A DNA stretch of 64,000 bases from Spirosoma arboris (lineage in GTDB: Bacteria > Bacteroidota > Bacteroidia > Cytophagales > Spirosomataceae), in NCBI RefSeq assembly GCF_009754945.1, contig NZ_WPIN01000016.1, positions 1 through 64,000 on the forward strand, in the 5' to 3' direction. Shown piece after piece: positions 24,369-33,923 of the stretch (positions within the stretch are counted from its first letter, which is position 1; each line of letters starts with the position of its first letter). Made by a program: the position numbers and the translations under genes. Under the pieces are notes generated by a model. It was not told the DNA's origin and did not search any database. It saw only the letters and a list, made by a program, of their open reading frames with translations.

Positions 24369-26495
24369 ATGTTTCAAATCACCACGCAATCCGTTGCGCT
24401 GCCCGACGGGCGGGAAATTACCATCGAAACCGGAAAAATGGCCCGTCAGGCCGACGGTGCGGTGGTTGTACGATTAGGCGACACGATGCTGCTGGCTACT
24501 GTCGTATCGAGTAAAGAAGCCAAAGAAGGCGTTGATTTCCTTCCTTTATCTGTTGATTATCAAGAAAAATTTGCTTCGGCTGGCCGAATTCCTGGTAGTT
24601 TCCAACGCCGTGAAGGCCGCCTGGGCGACCACGAAATCCTGATTAGCCGATTAGTTGACCGCGCTCTGCGGCCTATCTTCCCGGATAATTATCATGCCGA
24701 TACACAGGTAATAATTACCCTGATCTCGGCTGATCCTGAAGTACAGCCTGATGCTTTGGCCGCTTTGGCCGCTTCGTCAGCTCTGGCGGTATCAGATATT
24801 CCGTTCAATGGTCCTATTTCTGAAGTACGTGTTGCTAAAATCGACGGTCAGTATAAGATCAATCCTAAAACGTCGGAAATTGAACGTGCTACCATCGATT
24901 TGATCGTAGCCGCTACCGAGAAGGATATTTGTATGGTAGAAGGCGAAATGAACGAATGTTCGGAAGCCGAAGTCGTAGAGGCTCTCAAAGTCGCTCATGA
25001 TGCCATCAAGGTTCAGTGTCAGGCACAGAAAGAATTGACGATTAAAGTAGGGAAGACCGAAAAACGTCAATACAATCACGAAACGCACGACGAAGAACTT
25101 CGTGCGGCTGTTCGGGCTGCTACGTATGATAAAATTTATGCGGCTGTCAGCCAGCAGAATCCAAGTAAAAAAGGGCGTTCTGAAGCGGCAAAAGCTATTC
25201 GTGATGAATATATAGCGTCATTTCCAGAAGGTTCGGAAGTGAATGTAGGTTTAATAAAAACCTATTTCCATGACCTGGAATGGGAAGCGTCACGGCGATT
25301 AGTACTCGATGAGCGTATCCGTTTGGATGGTCGTAAACTGGATGAAATTCGTCCGATCATGGCAGAAGCAGGTATTTTGCCTGGCCCACACGGATCAGCC
25401 CTGTTTACTCGTGGTGAAACGCAGTCATTAACGACGGCAACGCTTGGTACTAAAACGGATGAGCAGATTGTTGATCAGACCATGTACCAGGGATATGCCA
25501 AATTCCTGTTACATTATAACTTCCCTGGATTCTCTACGGGCGAAGTGAAGCCTAACCGGGGGGCTGGTCGACGTGAAATAGGCCATGGTAACCTGGCTCA
25601 TCGATCACTGAAGAAAGTATTGCCGCCAGAGGCCGAGAACCCATATACCATTCGAATTGTATCCGATATTCTGGAGTCGAACGGTTCGTCGTCGATGGCG
25701 ACGGTTTGCGCCGGAACGATGGCACTGATGGATGCTGGCATAAAAATCAAGGCACCTGTAGCAGGTATTGCCATGGGACTGATTTCGGACGGCGATAAAT
25801 ACGCTGTATTGTCGGATATCCTTGGCGACGAAGATCATCTTGGCGATATGGACTTCAAAGTAACCGGTACCGAAAAAGGGATCGTGGCCTGCCAGATGGA
25901 CTTGAAAGTCGATGGTCTTTCATACGAAGTACTTGCTCAGGCATTAGAACAAGCTCGTTTAGGGCGACTTCACATTCTTGGCGAGATGAAGAAAGGTATT
26001 GCCGAAGTACGTGCTGACCTAAAACCACATGCGCCCCGTGCCGTTGTCATCAAAATCGATACCAACCAGATTGGAGCTGTTATCGGGCCCGGTGGTAAAG
26101 TTGTTCAGGATATCCAGAAGGATTCAGGTGCCGTTGTGAACATTGATGAACACGACAACGCCGGTTGGGTTAGCATTTTCGCGACCAGCAAAGAGAGTAT
26201 GGATAAAGCCGTTTCGCGTGTGAAAGGCATAGTAGCTGTGCCAGAAGTTGGTGAAACGTATGTAGGTAAGGTTAAAACGATTCAGCCCTTTGGTGCCTTT
26301 GTGGAGTTCATGCCCGGTAAAGATGGGTTATTGCACATTTCCGAGATTAAGTGGGAACGCTTAGAAACGATGGATGGCGTCTTGCAGGTAGGTGAGGAAG
26401 TAACGGTAAAATTGATTGACGTGGATAAAAAGACAGGAAAGTATCGTTTGTCACGTAAAGTTTTGTTACCGAAGCCAGAGAACAAAAATGCGTAA
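24369..26495 (+). CDS. pnp: Polyribonucleotide nucleotidyltransferase (PNPase)
   Basis: A 708-aa phosphorolytic 3'-5' exoribonuclease of the RNA degradation machinery. Two RNase PH domains with a helical linker (GRLGDHEILISRLVDRALRPIFPD; GPGPHGSALFTRGETQS-type GPHGSALFTRGETQSL; GAGRREIGHGNLAHRSL), then KH (VIKIDTNQIGAVIGPGGKVVQDIQ) and S1 (GETYVGKVKTIQPFGAFVEFMPGKDGLLHISEI) domains. Full length. It follows rpsO and precedes rpoD. Confidence 0.97.
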   Translation: MFQITTQSVALPDGREITIETGKMARQADGAVVVRLGDTMLLATVVSSKEAKEGVDFLPLSVDYQEKFASAGRIPGSFQRREGRLGDHEILISRLVDRALRPIFPDNYHADTQVIITLISADPEVQPDALAALAASSALAVSDIPFNGPISEVRVAKIDGQYKINPKTSEIERATIDLIVAATEKDICMVEGEMNECSEAEVVEALKVAHDAIKVQCQAQKELTIKVGKTEKRQYNHETHDEELRAAVRAATYDKIYAAVSQQNPSKKGRSEAAKAIRDEYIASFPEGSEVNVGLIKTYFHDLEWEASRRLVLDERIRLDGRKLDEIRPIMAEAGILPGPHGSALFTRGETQSLTTATLGTKTDEQIVDQTMYQGYAKFLLHYNFPGFSTGEVKPNRGAGRREIGHGNLAHRSLKKVLPPEAENPYTIRIVSDILESNGSSSMATVCAGTMALMDAGIKIKAPVAGIAMGLISDGDKYAVLSDILGDEDHLGDMDFKVTGTEKGIVACQMDLKVDGLSYEVLAQALEQARLGRLHILGEMKKGIAEVRADLKPHAPRAVVIKIDTNQIGAVIGPGGKVVQDIQKDSGAVVNIDEHDNAGWVSIFATSKESMDKAVSRVKGIVAVPEVGETYVGKVKTIQPFGAFVEFMPGKDGLLHISEIKWERLETMDGVLQVGEEVTVKLIDVDKKTGKYRLSRKVLLPKPENKNA

Positions 26496-26570
26496 GTCAT
26501 TGTTACTTTTTTGTGTAATGCAACGTCAAAAGTTAGCGTTATATAGTCACTCCACCGGAGGCAACGTAAT

Positions 26571-27434
26571 ATGAGACAGCTAAAAATATCAAAACAGATT
26601 ACCAACCGTGAAAGTCAGTCGTTAGACAAGTACTTACAGGAGATTGGTAAAGTGGACCTGCTTACGCCCGATGAGGAAGTAACTCTGGCCCAGAAAATCC
26701 GTGAAGGCGATCAACTATCGCTGGAACGCTTAACGAAGGCAAACCTCCGCTTTGTGGTCTCGGTTGCCAAACAATATCAAAACCAGGGTCTCTCGCTGGG
26801 TGACTTGATCAACGAAGGTAACCTCGGTCTGATCAAAGCCGCTCAACGATTCGACGAAACGCGTGGATTTAAATTCATTTCCTACGCTGTTTGGTGGATT
26901 CGTCAATCTATTCTGCAGGCTCTGGCCGAACAGTCTCGTATTGTACGTCTGCCATTGAACCGGGTAGGTTCACTGAACAAGATTTCCAAGACGTTCTCAG
27001 ATCTGGAGCAAAAATTCGAACGCGAACCATCGCCCGAAGAGTTAGCTGCTGTTCTGGAGATTTCGGCTGCTGAAGTTGTTGATACACTCAAAATTTCGGG
27101 TCGTCACGTATCAATGGATGCACCGTTTGTGCAAGGTGAAGAAAATAGCCTGCTCGACGTACTTGAAAACGATGGTGAAGATAAACCTGATTCGGGCCTG
27201 ATCAATGACTCACTGCGGAAAGAAGTACAGCGTGCACTTTCGACACTGACTCAGCGTGAAGCCGACGTAATCACACTTTATTTCGGCTTGAATGGTGAAC
27301 ACGCTATGACGCTTGAAGAAATCGGTGAGAAATTCAACCTGACCCGCGAACGGGTTCGGCAGATAAAAGAAAAAGCCATTCGTCGTCTGCGCCACACCTC
27401 ACGGTCAAAGGCATTGAAGACGTATTTAGGCTAA
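26571..27434 (+). CDS. rpoD: Primary sigma-70 factor (short Bacteroidota RpoD/SigA)
   Basis: A 287-aa protein starting MRQLKISKQITNRESQSLDKYLQEIGKVDLLTPDEEVTLAQKI. Region 2 is LRFVVSVAKQYQNQGLSLGDLINEGNLGLIKAAQRFD...SYAVWWIRQSI, and region 4 is LTLEEIGEKFNLTRERVRQIKEKAIRRL-like (TLEEIGEKFNLTRERVRQIKEKA). It lacks the long N-terminal region 1.1 of proteobacterial RpoD, as is normal for the phylum. A good GGAGG site lies upstream of ATG 26571. Confidence 0.95.
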   Translation: MRQLKISKQITNRESQSLDKYLQEIGKVDLLTPDEEVTLAQKIREGDQLSLERLTKANLRFVVSVAKQYQNQGLSLGDLINEGNLGLIKAAQRFDETRGFKFISYAVWWIRQSILQALAEQSRIVRLPLNRVGSLNKISKTFSDLEQKFEREPSPEELAAVLEISAAEVVDTLKISGRHVSMDAPFVQGEENSLLDVLENDGEDKPDSGLINDSLRKEVQRALSTLTQREADVITLYFGLNGEHAMTLEEIGEKFNLTRERVRQIKEKAIRRLRHTSRSKALKTYLG

Positions 27435-27457
27435 ACACCCTGTTTGCTTATGCAAAG

Positions 27458-27486
27458 CGGTTCCTGCGAAAGTGGGAGCCGTTTTT
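27458..27486 (+). terminator. rpoD terminator
   Basis: CGGTTCC and GGAGCCG pair (one G-U) across about 10 nt, followed by TTTTTG, 24 bp after the stop codon. Confidence 0.75.
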
Positions 27487-27588
27487 GTTTTACAAGCACT
27501 TGGCCATGAAAGGGTGAAAAACATAGATCATTTTGACAGAAATCAAATACTTAAAAATGGCTTTGGGATTGCATAACTAATGCTGAAC

Positions 27589-27630
27589 CAACAAAAAAAG
27601 ACAACCCAAACGAGCTGTCTTTTTTTGTTG
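27589..27630. terminator. Bidirectional terminator between convergent rpoD and the HU/SPOR gene
   Basis: A perfect 15-bp inverted repeat (CAACAAAAAAAGACA at 27589-27603 with 27616-27630) gives A/T runs on both strands between convergent genes. Confidence 0.8.
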
Positions 27631-27645
27631 TGAATATGTGCTAGT

Positions 27646-28815
27646 CTAATTCTTTAAAATCCAGGATTCTGTACCTGCCAATTCATCGATAGCTGCCATT
27701 TTGGCGACAGCCTCATTGCGAATGGACGAGCCAGCTGCTGCCACTTTATACATTTCTTTCTCGTTAGGCGCAGGCATAATGACAAACGCATCTTCATAAC
27801 CCGCCTTCCGTAATTGGCGTCTTAATTTAAGGGCATTGTGCTTGCTCAAAAACACACCTGCAATCACCGTGAAATGAGGACCGGTACGAACAGGTTTGGC
27901 AACGGGAGCAGCGGCTTTTTCTACAACTTCTGATTTAACTGCCGCTGGTGCTTCAAGTTTCGCTTTAACGTCAGCAGATGTGAGTTCTGTCTTTGCAGTA
28001 ACCTCAGATGGAGTAGGAGTAGGCGCAGCTACAGCTAACTCAGTAGGTTCTTCGATGACTGGCTTAATTTCTGAAACAGGAGTATAGGTAACTTTAGAGA
28101 TGACAGTTGTCTTCGCTGGTTCTTTTACGCCTGTAAAACGCTCGAAGAAGGAAGTTGTAACACTTCGGAACAGGCTGGCTGGGTCAAGGCTACTCTGAAA
28201 GGGTTGATCTGGTTTGATAACTGAGAAATAGCTAACAGCACCGATTGAACTAACCAGTAACGCGATAGCTGCGACACGCCAGTAAGGACGAGCTGGTCGG
28301 TAAGGTATCAACTGTACATCATCTTCCCGAACCAGTAAGGGGCCGAGGTCAGTAACTGGAACAGCTTCGAAAGCAGGTTCTAGTTGGGGTTGACGATTGA
28401 TGGCTTGAACTGACAGAGCGCTCATGCCATAAGCTTCGCCAAAAAAATTATGTCGCAGACTTGGAGAAAACTGTAATCGGCTTTCTTCATTGTGCGTGAA
28501 GGTGCCTATGCCTTCGAGTTCAAATCGCCCCGTTGATTCTACTTGCTGCCGCAATTCAGCTACAAACACGCTAACATGACGCTGCGCACCTTCGCGAGTG
28601 ACGGGCTCATGGAGCATGATATAATTGGCCAGAATACCGTCATCGAAGCGCAGTGCTTCGTTGAAGGCAACTCGTTTGCGAGGGGGAAGATACAGACCAG
28701 AGGTTTCCGTAAAACTTGCCGATTGATAATGCGTCAGGAAGGCACCTAACTCAGGTACAACCACACAGTCGTACTGATACAGCAACTTTTTAAGGTAGTC
28801 ATTGACGGAAGCCAT
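27646..28815 (-). CDS. HU-CCDC81 and SPOR domain envelope protein
   Basis: About 389 aa from ATG 28815 (MASVNDYLKKLLYQYDCVVVPELGAFL); ATG 28824 adds three residues. Two N-terminal HU-CCDC81 domains are followed by a transmembrane segment near 185-205 (YWRVAAIALLVSSIGAVSYFSVI), a low-complexity Pro/Ala/Glu linker and a C-terminal SPOR domain (HFTVIAGVFLSKHNALKLRRQLRKAGYEDAFVI). SPOR domains bind denuded septal peptidoglycan, so a cell-envelope or division role is likely. It ends an operon with the OMP and TPR genes. Confidence 0.88.
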   Translation of the reverse strand: MASVNDYLKKLLYQYDCVVVPELGAFLTHYQSASFTETSGLYLPPRKRVAFNEALRFDDGILANYIMLHEPVTREGAQRHVSVFVAELRQQVESTGRFELEGIGTFTHNEESRLQFSPSLRHNFFGEAYGMSALSVQAINRQPQLEPAFEAVPVTDLGPLLVREDDVQLIPYRPARPYWRVAAIALLVSSIGAVSYFSVIKPDQPFQSSLDPASLFRSVTTSFFERFTGVKEPAKTTVISKVTYTPVSEIKPVIEEPTELAVAAPTPTPSEVTAKTELTSADVKAKLEAPAAVKSEVVEKAAAPVAKPVRTGPHFTVIAGVFLSKHNALKLRRQLRKAGYEDAFVIMPAPNEKEMYKVAAAGSSIRNEAVAKMAAIDELAGTESWILKN

Positions 28816-28835
28816 AGTGTGCATCGATGGAGCGA

Positions 28836-30524
28836 TTAGAACGAATAACTGATTCCTCCGAGAAAGTTAAGCCCTTGAGTTTGATAATACAAATAACGCT
28901 GGTAATTCTGGCTAAAGATATTATTTAATGCGACAAAGGCAGAGATCTGTTTTCCTAGGAAATAGTCAATTTTTAGGTTGGCATCGTAAATGGGTTTCAG
29001 CGTGTAGGTGATTCCAGATGTAAAGTTCTTGTTTTGAATACCCTCATAAAAATACAAATCAGCAGTGACGAATAATTTTTTATTCAGGATATATGAGTTG
29101 GTCCAAGTAGCCGTTGTACGAGGGCGACCCCAGGCAGCTTCGAGCCGGTCGAGGCCGTAGTTGAAAAAGTTAGCTTTAAGGGTGGAACGAAACTTGTCTT
29201 TCTGGGCATAGGCTAGCTGACCCGATACGGTCAACACATTTGTGATGCCCCCATCGTAGAGAACAAAGAATTTAGTTGTGTCAGGAAGGCTGTTGTTGAA
29301 GGTCGAAAAGTTTCGGTAACGGGCATAGGATACTTTTCCTTCATACGAAAAACCTCCGCCCAAATCCCCTTTCGTACCTCCGTAAATGTCGAGCGACTTA
29401 ACAGTGTTAGCTAGTAGAACTTGCGGGGCAAGCCACTTATTCTCACCCAGTAACGAGCGAAGCGTATTTCGGTTAATGTCTCCGTCGACACCCGCAAAAA
29501 TGTGAATATTGCCAACAGGAGCCACATCAATATCAATAACCGGGAACGCGCGCGTATCGTTTATACCCTGTCGCTGGTCGGTTTGATTCACTGCATTGAT
29601 ACCAGCGGTTATTGTGAATAGAGAAGAGGCATATTTAAACGTTGGTTTTACCCGAAACAGGTTACGGTTATCGACAATCGAGCCGTCACTCCGTTGAGTT
29701 ACGTAGGCATCGGCAGCTATAAGTGCGTATACATTGTCGGTAATTCCAAGCGAGGCATTCAGATTTGTGCCCCAGTCAGTTTCTGACGCATTGAATCGAT
29801 CACTTAAGGTGGTGATTCCCGTGCGCAGTGAATAGTCGATTGCATTGTCCGAATTTACATTTTCAATGCCAAGTTTGAAATTGAGCGTATTGAGTCGCTG
29901 TTTAATCAGGTCAGGATTGAAAGTGGGTGAAGCTGCGTATTCCCGACTATATCCGTAAAAATTATAGGTGTTTCGGTCGAAACCGAGGTCGGCTTGTAGT
30001 TTGAATGCATCGGTCAGGTATTTACCCGTCACTCGGACCCGCGTATCGCTTTGCGCTGAATTCTTACCGTCGACGGGGCCAAGCGCCGATGACAAATGCC
30101 GAACTGATCCTTCTAACGCTAGGTTCGACAGGGCATTGATACCCACGAATCCTTCGCCTAAAAATGAGCTGTAATTTCCAGCTCCTAACTTAACATAGTT
30201 ACTATAGGCAGGGGTGTCATCGGCCTTGCCCAAGGCTGGGTCTAACACACCGGGTGTAATTTTGGGGTCGCCGATTGTTAATTTTCGATCTTCGAATTCA
30301 TACGTCAGCTTTCGTTGCTCGGCCGACGGTTTTATCGATGGAATCTTGTTGAAAATCCGGTTGGCGGGAGGCAGTTCAATCTTCCTGCTTTTTTCGACAG
30401 TAATTTCCTGATTATCGACTTCGCCTTCTTTCACAGGGCGCGTCGGCTTTGGCTGTTGGGCGTAAAGCGCAGCCGACAGAGAAAGTAAGGTAAGGGAGAG
30501 TAAGGGGCGGTTTGGGTGAATCAT
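28836..30524 (-). CDS. Outer-membrane beta-barrel protein (TonB-dependent-receptor-like, no plug)
   Basis: The protein is 562 aa with a signal peptide (MIHPNRPLLSLTLLSLSAALYAQ), a charged N-terminal region, and from about 100 a long series of amphipathic aromatic-rich strands ending in FLGGISYSF, as in barrel proteins. No carboxypeptidase or plug domain is visible. Cargo unknown. It lies 20 bp upstream of the HU/SPOR gene and downstream of the TPR gene; the trio probably acts together in the envelope. Confidence 0.8.
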   Translation of the reverse strand: MIHPNRPLLSLTLLSLSAALYAQQPKPTRPVKEGEVDNQEITVEKSRKIELPPANRIFNKIPSIKPSAEQRKLTYEFEDRKLTIGDPKITPGVLDPALGKADDTPAYSNYVKLGAGNYSSFLGEGFVGINALSNLALEGSVRHLSSALGPVDGKNSAQSDTRVRVTGKYLTDAFKLQADLGFDRNTYNFYGYSREYAASPTFNPDLIKQRLNTLNFKLGIENVNSDNAIDYSLRTGITTLSDRFNASETDWGTNLNASLGITDNVYALIAADAYVTQRSDGSIVDNRNLFRVKPTFKYASSLFTITAGINAVNQTDQRQGINDTRAFPVIDIDVAPVGNIHIFAGVDGDINRNTLRSLLGENKWLAPQVLLANTVKSLDIYGGTKGDLGGGFSYEGKVSYARYRNFSTFNNSLPDTTKFFVLYDGGITNVLTVSGQLAYAQKDKFRSTLKANFFNYGLDRLEAAWGRPRTTATWTNSYILNKKLFVTADLYFYEGIQNKNFTSGITYTLKPIYDANLKIDYFLGKQISAFVALNNIFSQNYQRYLYYQTQGLNFLGGISYSF

Positions 30525-30547
30525 ACGGTTGATGTATGATATATGAT

Positions 30548-30642
30548 GTGTGATATATGATATATGATGTGTGGTATATGAGGTACAATTGCTCTTTGCA
30601 TTCGTACCTCATATACCACACATCATATATCATATATCATAC
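30548..30642. repeat. Long hairpin: 39-bp inverted repeat between the TPR and OMP genes
   Basis: 30548-30586 pairs with 30604-30642, one mismatch, 17-nt loop. The arms are built of repeated GATATAT / GATGTGTGG words. It fills most of the gap between the two genes and may attenuate readthrough. Confidence 0.9.
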
Positions 30643-30655
30643 AGCATACATCTAT

Positions 30656-33600
30656 CTAATTTTTAGACTCCAGCGTGGCCAGTTTTTGTTTGGCTTCGGC
30701 AACGATGGTTTCGTCGGATGAGTTTTCAATGATTGAATTCAGAACGGCCTTGGCCTGGGCGGGCTCGTCAAGAGCAACGTTATTGTCGGATACCAGAATG
30801 AACGCTTTGCCTTTCCAGTATTCAAAATCGCTGAACTGCTCATTGAACTTTAACAGCGTTGCTACCGACTCCTTGTATTTTTTCTGCTTGTACAGAATTT
30901 CGCCGAGGTGATATTGAGCTTCAGCTCCGTTTATGTCTTTGGCGAGTGCAATCGTTTTCTCGAAATCAGCCTGAGCAGTTTTGTAATCACTTTTTCCAAG
31001 AGCTACTTTACCAAGCATCAATTGAGCCCGGTTCTGAGCCCCCGACACCACGTTACCTGCAGCGATAACATCACGCGCAATAGCAGCAGCTGAGTCAGGT
31101 TTTGGATAAGCAAAATAGGTGTCCATCAAGCCTAATTGGGCCGCTACCTGTTCGGCTTTGCCATTGGCTCTACTCAGAATGATCTGGTAATTTCGAATGG
31201 CACGAGGATAGTTTTTCTGTTTAGCTTCTAACTCAGCTGCCCGTGTGGCCGCTCGGACCAGATAATCCGATTTGTTATCGGCGATCACTAAGTTGTAGTA
31301 ACGTAGCGCGCTGGCTGGATCATTGGTCTGTCGATAGGATTCAGCCAGATAATACCTGGCTTCATTCGTATTAGGGCTGTTCGGATATTCCTGCATAAAC
31401 GAGAGTAGCGACTGGATGGCCTGCGGATATTTTTCGTTGGCGTAAATATTCTTGGCGTTTTCGAACTGTACCCGCTCTACATCTGTGCTACCCGGATTGC
31501 TTTTCTTATACTGACCCAATACTTGTGAAAATTCTTCGGGTCGACCGGCATCATTCAATGTGTTTTGAATACCCAGCAGAGCACTTTGCGCCTGTTCCGA
31601 ATCGCCATAATTATCTAAAATACGTTTGTAATCGGCGACGGCGGGGTCGTATTGTTGAATATTGCCATAAGCAATAGCACGCTTTAGAAGGGCCGCAGGA
31701 ACGAGTGCACTATTGGGCTTGTCCTGAATCAACTTTGTATACCCCTGAATGGCCACCTGATAGGAGCCTTTCTCAAAATCAACATTCGCTTTTTGAAGAA
31801 GAGCTTCGTCGACAAAGCGAGAGTTCGGAAACTGCCGTTGTACCTGATCGAATTGGGCTTTGGCCTCCGTATCGCGACCAACGTAGCTTAAGATCATGGC
31901 TTTCTGGTAAGCCGCATAATCTTTATCGGCTGCATTCTGAGCAATGGCCTGGTCGTAGTAACGCATCGCGTTTTCATATTGCTTCGATGCAAAATAGGTA
32001 TCGGCTAAGCGTATCGTCGCGTCCTGCACCTGGGCTCTGTCGTCGGAACCAGCACCACGACTCACGAAATCGCGGAAGTAGGGGAGCGCATGAGCATAAT
32101 CTTTTTTATTGTAATACGCATAACCGAGTGCATATAGGCTCCTGGTAGCGTAATCACCTGAACCCGATTTAGAAATGCTGGCGTATAAGGGAATGGCTGT
32201 ATCATATTGTTTTCCTGCCGAATAGGATTCCGCTTTCCAGAATTGCGCGGCCTGTTGCAGGCTGTTGTCGACCGGAAATTTCAAGGATTTGTCCAGATTC
32301 GCAACTGCCTGAGGATAGCGTTCGGCGTTGAAATCGTTCACACCCTGATTGTAGGTCAGCCGCTGGTATGTTGCGTTGATTTTGGATGTTCGACGTTTCA
32401 GTCCCTCAATATAAGCAATAGCCGCTGGGTAGTTATTGGACGCATAATACGCTTCACCGACCAATTCGTTGGCTTCGTTTTCAAACTTACTATCAGGGTA
32501 TTGCTTCAAAAAAGCGGTCAGTTCTTTCACGGCGTCGGCCCCGTTATTTTGGTCCAGTTGCAGTTTCGCGTGGGTGAACCGGGCTTCTTCCTGAATCTCG
32601 CGGTTGAACGACAAACGCCCGGCCTGATCGAAGGCTGTCAGCGCGTAAGTTGGGTTTTGTGTTTGTAAATAACTGACTCCTAGTGTATACGCGGCATATT
32701 GGGCGGTTGTGTCTTTCCCGCCAGATAAGGTTTTGAGCTGGGCGATGGCGTCGTTATACGCTCCGGTACGGAACAATGACTGGCCATAACGGAACTTAAC
32801 CGCACCGGGCGCTTTGGCGCCCGCAGCATTGATGTACTGTTTATAATACGGAACTGCTCTGGCAAACTGGTTTTGCTGATAAAAAACTTCGGCTGTAAAT
32901 AAAGCTACTTCGTTCAGACTACCGCCATTATTCCGCTTGAGCAGCGGTTCGGTATAGGCCAGCAAATCGTCGAATCGGCGCTGCTTGTAGAGGGCCTGAG
33001 CAATCCAGTTAGGTACCTGGTTTTGATAGGTTGGATTGGTTTCAATCCGCTTAAAATCAGCAACGGCTTCGTTGTAATTCCGGTTGCGAAAATTGATCAC
33101 TCCAGCATAGTAAGATGCAGCGGGTGCATCGGGTGAGCTAGGATCGAGTTTAACTTCGTTTAGAAGAGGCAACGCATGCTGCAAATCCTGCGTATTGTAA
33201 TAGGAGAGGGCCAGTTGGTATTTGTAGGCAATCTGCTGAGCGCTATTACCACCCTGGCCCACAGCTTTTTCCAGGAAATTAATGGCTTTTGTATAATCCT
33301 GACGATTGTAATAATACGTTCCTAAATCGCCATATAACTGGCCGGCTTTCGGGTGCTGACTATGATTTTGAACGAATCGATCGACAAGGAGTTCAGCACC
33401 TGGCTCGTCGATGTAGAGGCTAGTCAGAGCAATATAGTATTCTGCTTCAACAGCGTTTTGGTCGCCGGTATTGAGTAAGGTTTGGGAACCATCACCCCGT
33501 CGGGGTTCTAGATATTGGCGGAATTCATAACGGGAAGCGGCATAATTGGCTTTCTCAAAGAGTTCAAGCCCATTTCGGTAATGATAGTCGGGTTCGGCAT

Positions 33601-33727
33601 TGCTCTGGGTTCGCTGAGCCCATGTCGATAATGAGGTAAATAACCCAATGGTCAGAAAAAACAGCAACCGAAACGAAATCCTGCGGTGTGACTGGTGGTG
33701 ACCTGATTGGGTGGTTGAATAGGGCAT
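30656..33727 (-). CDS. Large tetratricopeptide-repeat protein
   Basis: 1,023 aa from ATG 33727 (MPYSTTQSG), followed by a hydrophobic signal segment (FRLLFFLTIGLFTSLSTWAQ). The rest is a long array of TPR units (for example YYNRQDYTKAINFLEKAV, YYNKKDYAHALPYFRDFV, YYDQAIAQNAADKDYAAYQKA). It is exported, probably a periplasmic scaffold for envelope complexes. The frame is open 57 codons further upstream, but that part runs through the hairpin at 33740-33832 and is not expected to be coding. Confidence 0.88.
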   Translation of the reverse strand: MPYSTTQSGHHQSHRRISFRLLFFLTIGLFTSLSTWAQRTQSNAEPDYHYRNGLELFEKANYAASRYEFRQYLEPRRGDGSQTLLNTGDQNAVEAEYYIALTSLYIDEPGAELLVDRFVQNHSQHPKAGQLYGDLGTYYYNRQDYTKAINFLEKAVGQGGNSAQQIAYKYQLALSYYNTQDLQHALPLLNEVKLDPSSPDAPAASYYAGVINFRNRNYNEAVADFKRIETNPTYQNQVPNWIAQALYKQRRFDDLLAYTEPLLKRNNGGSLNEVALFTAEVFYQQNQFARAVPYYKQYINAAGAKAPGAVKFRYGQSLFRTGAYNDAIAQLKTLSGGKDTTAQYAAYTLGVSYLQTQNPTYALTAFDQAGRLSFNREIQEEARFTHAKLQLDQNNGADAVKELTAFLKQYPDSKFENEANELVGEAYYASNNYPAAIAYIEGLKRRTSKINATYQRLTYNQGVNDFNAERYPQAVANLDKSLKFPVDNSLQQAAQFWKAESYSAGKQYDTAIPLYASISKSGSGDYATRSLYALGYAYYNKKDYAHALPYFRDFVSRGAGSDDRAQVQDATIRLADTYFASKQYENAMRYYDQAIAQNAADKDYAAYQKAMILSYVGRDTEAKAQFDQVQRQFPNSRFVDEALLQKANVDFEKGSYQVAIQGYTKLIQDKPNSALVPAALLKRAIAYGNIQQYDPAVADYKRILDNYGDSEQAQSALLGIQNTLNDAGRPEEFSQVLGQYKKSNPGSTDVERVQFENAKNIYANEKYPQAIQSLLSFMQEYPNSPNTNEARYYLAESYRQTNDPASALRYYNLVIADNKSDYLVRAATRAAELEAKQKNYPRAIRNYQIILSRANGKAEQVAAQLGLMDTYFAYPKPDSAAAIARDVIAAGNVVSGAQNRAQLMLGKVALGKSDYKTAQADFEKTIALAKDINGAEAQYHLGEILYKQKKYKESVATLLKFNEQFSDFEYWKGKAFILVSDNNVALDEPAQAKAVLNSIIENSSDETIVAEAKQKLATLESKN

Positions 33728-33739
33728 AAGTAAAATAAA

Positions 33740-33832
33740 AGTTTCAAGTTTTAAGTTTAACGTTTCAAGTTTACCGTTGATGAAAACCGCTCCGGCGGTC
33801 CGGTTGAAACCTGAAACTTTGAACCTAAAACT
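33740..33832. repeat. Imperfect long hairpin upstream of the TPR gene
   Basis: 33740-33770 pairs with 33802-33832 at roughly 70-75%. The arms are made of TTTCAAGTTT / GAAACTTTGAAC words; an inner ACCGCTCCGGCGGT forms the tip. Similar words occur in the hairpins at 52699-52776 and 50050-50131. Confidence 0.7.
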
Positions 33833-33923
33833 ACCATATGAGAAGATTGCGTCGTAGTTTCGCTGGAAATTGACAAATATCAGGTCAATTCTGGACAAAA
33901 AACGAAGGTATTCCTGTTTCCGT

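Noticed and set aside
30525..30655. CRISPR-like repeats in the GATATATGAT array
   Set aside because: The short words form two complementary arms of one hairpin; there are no spacers and no cas genes in the window.
33728..33898. N-terminal extension of the TPR protein
   Set aside because: The extra 57 codons read through a hairpin and come before a normal signal peptide at ATG 33727.
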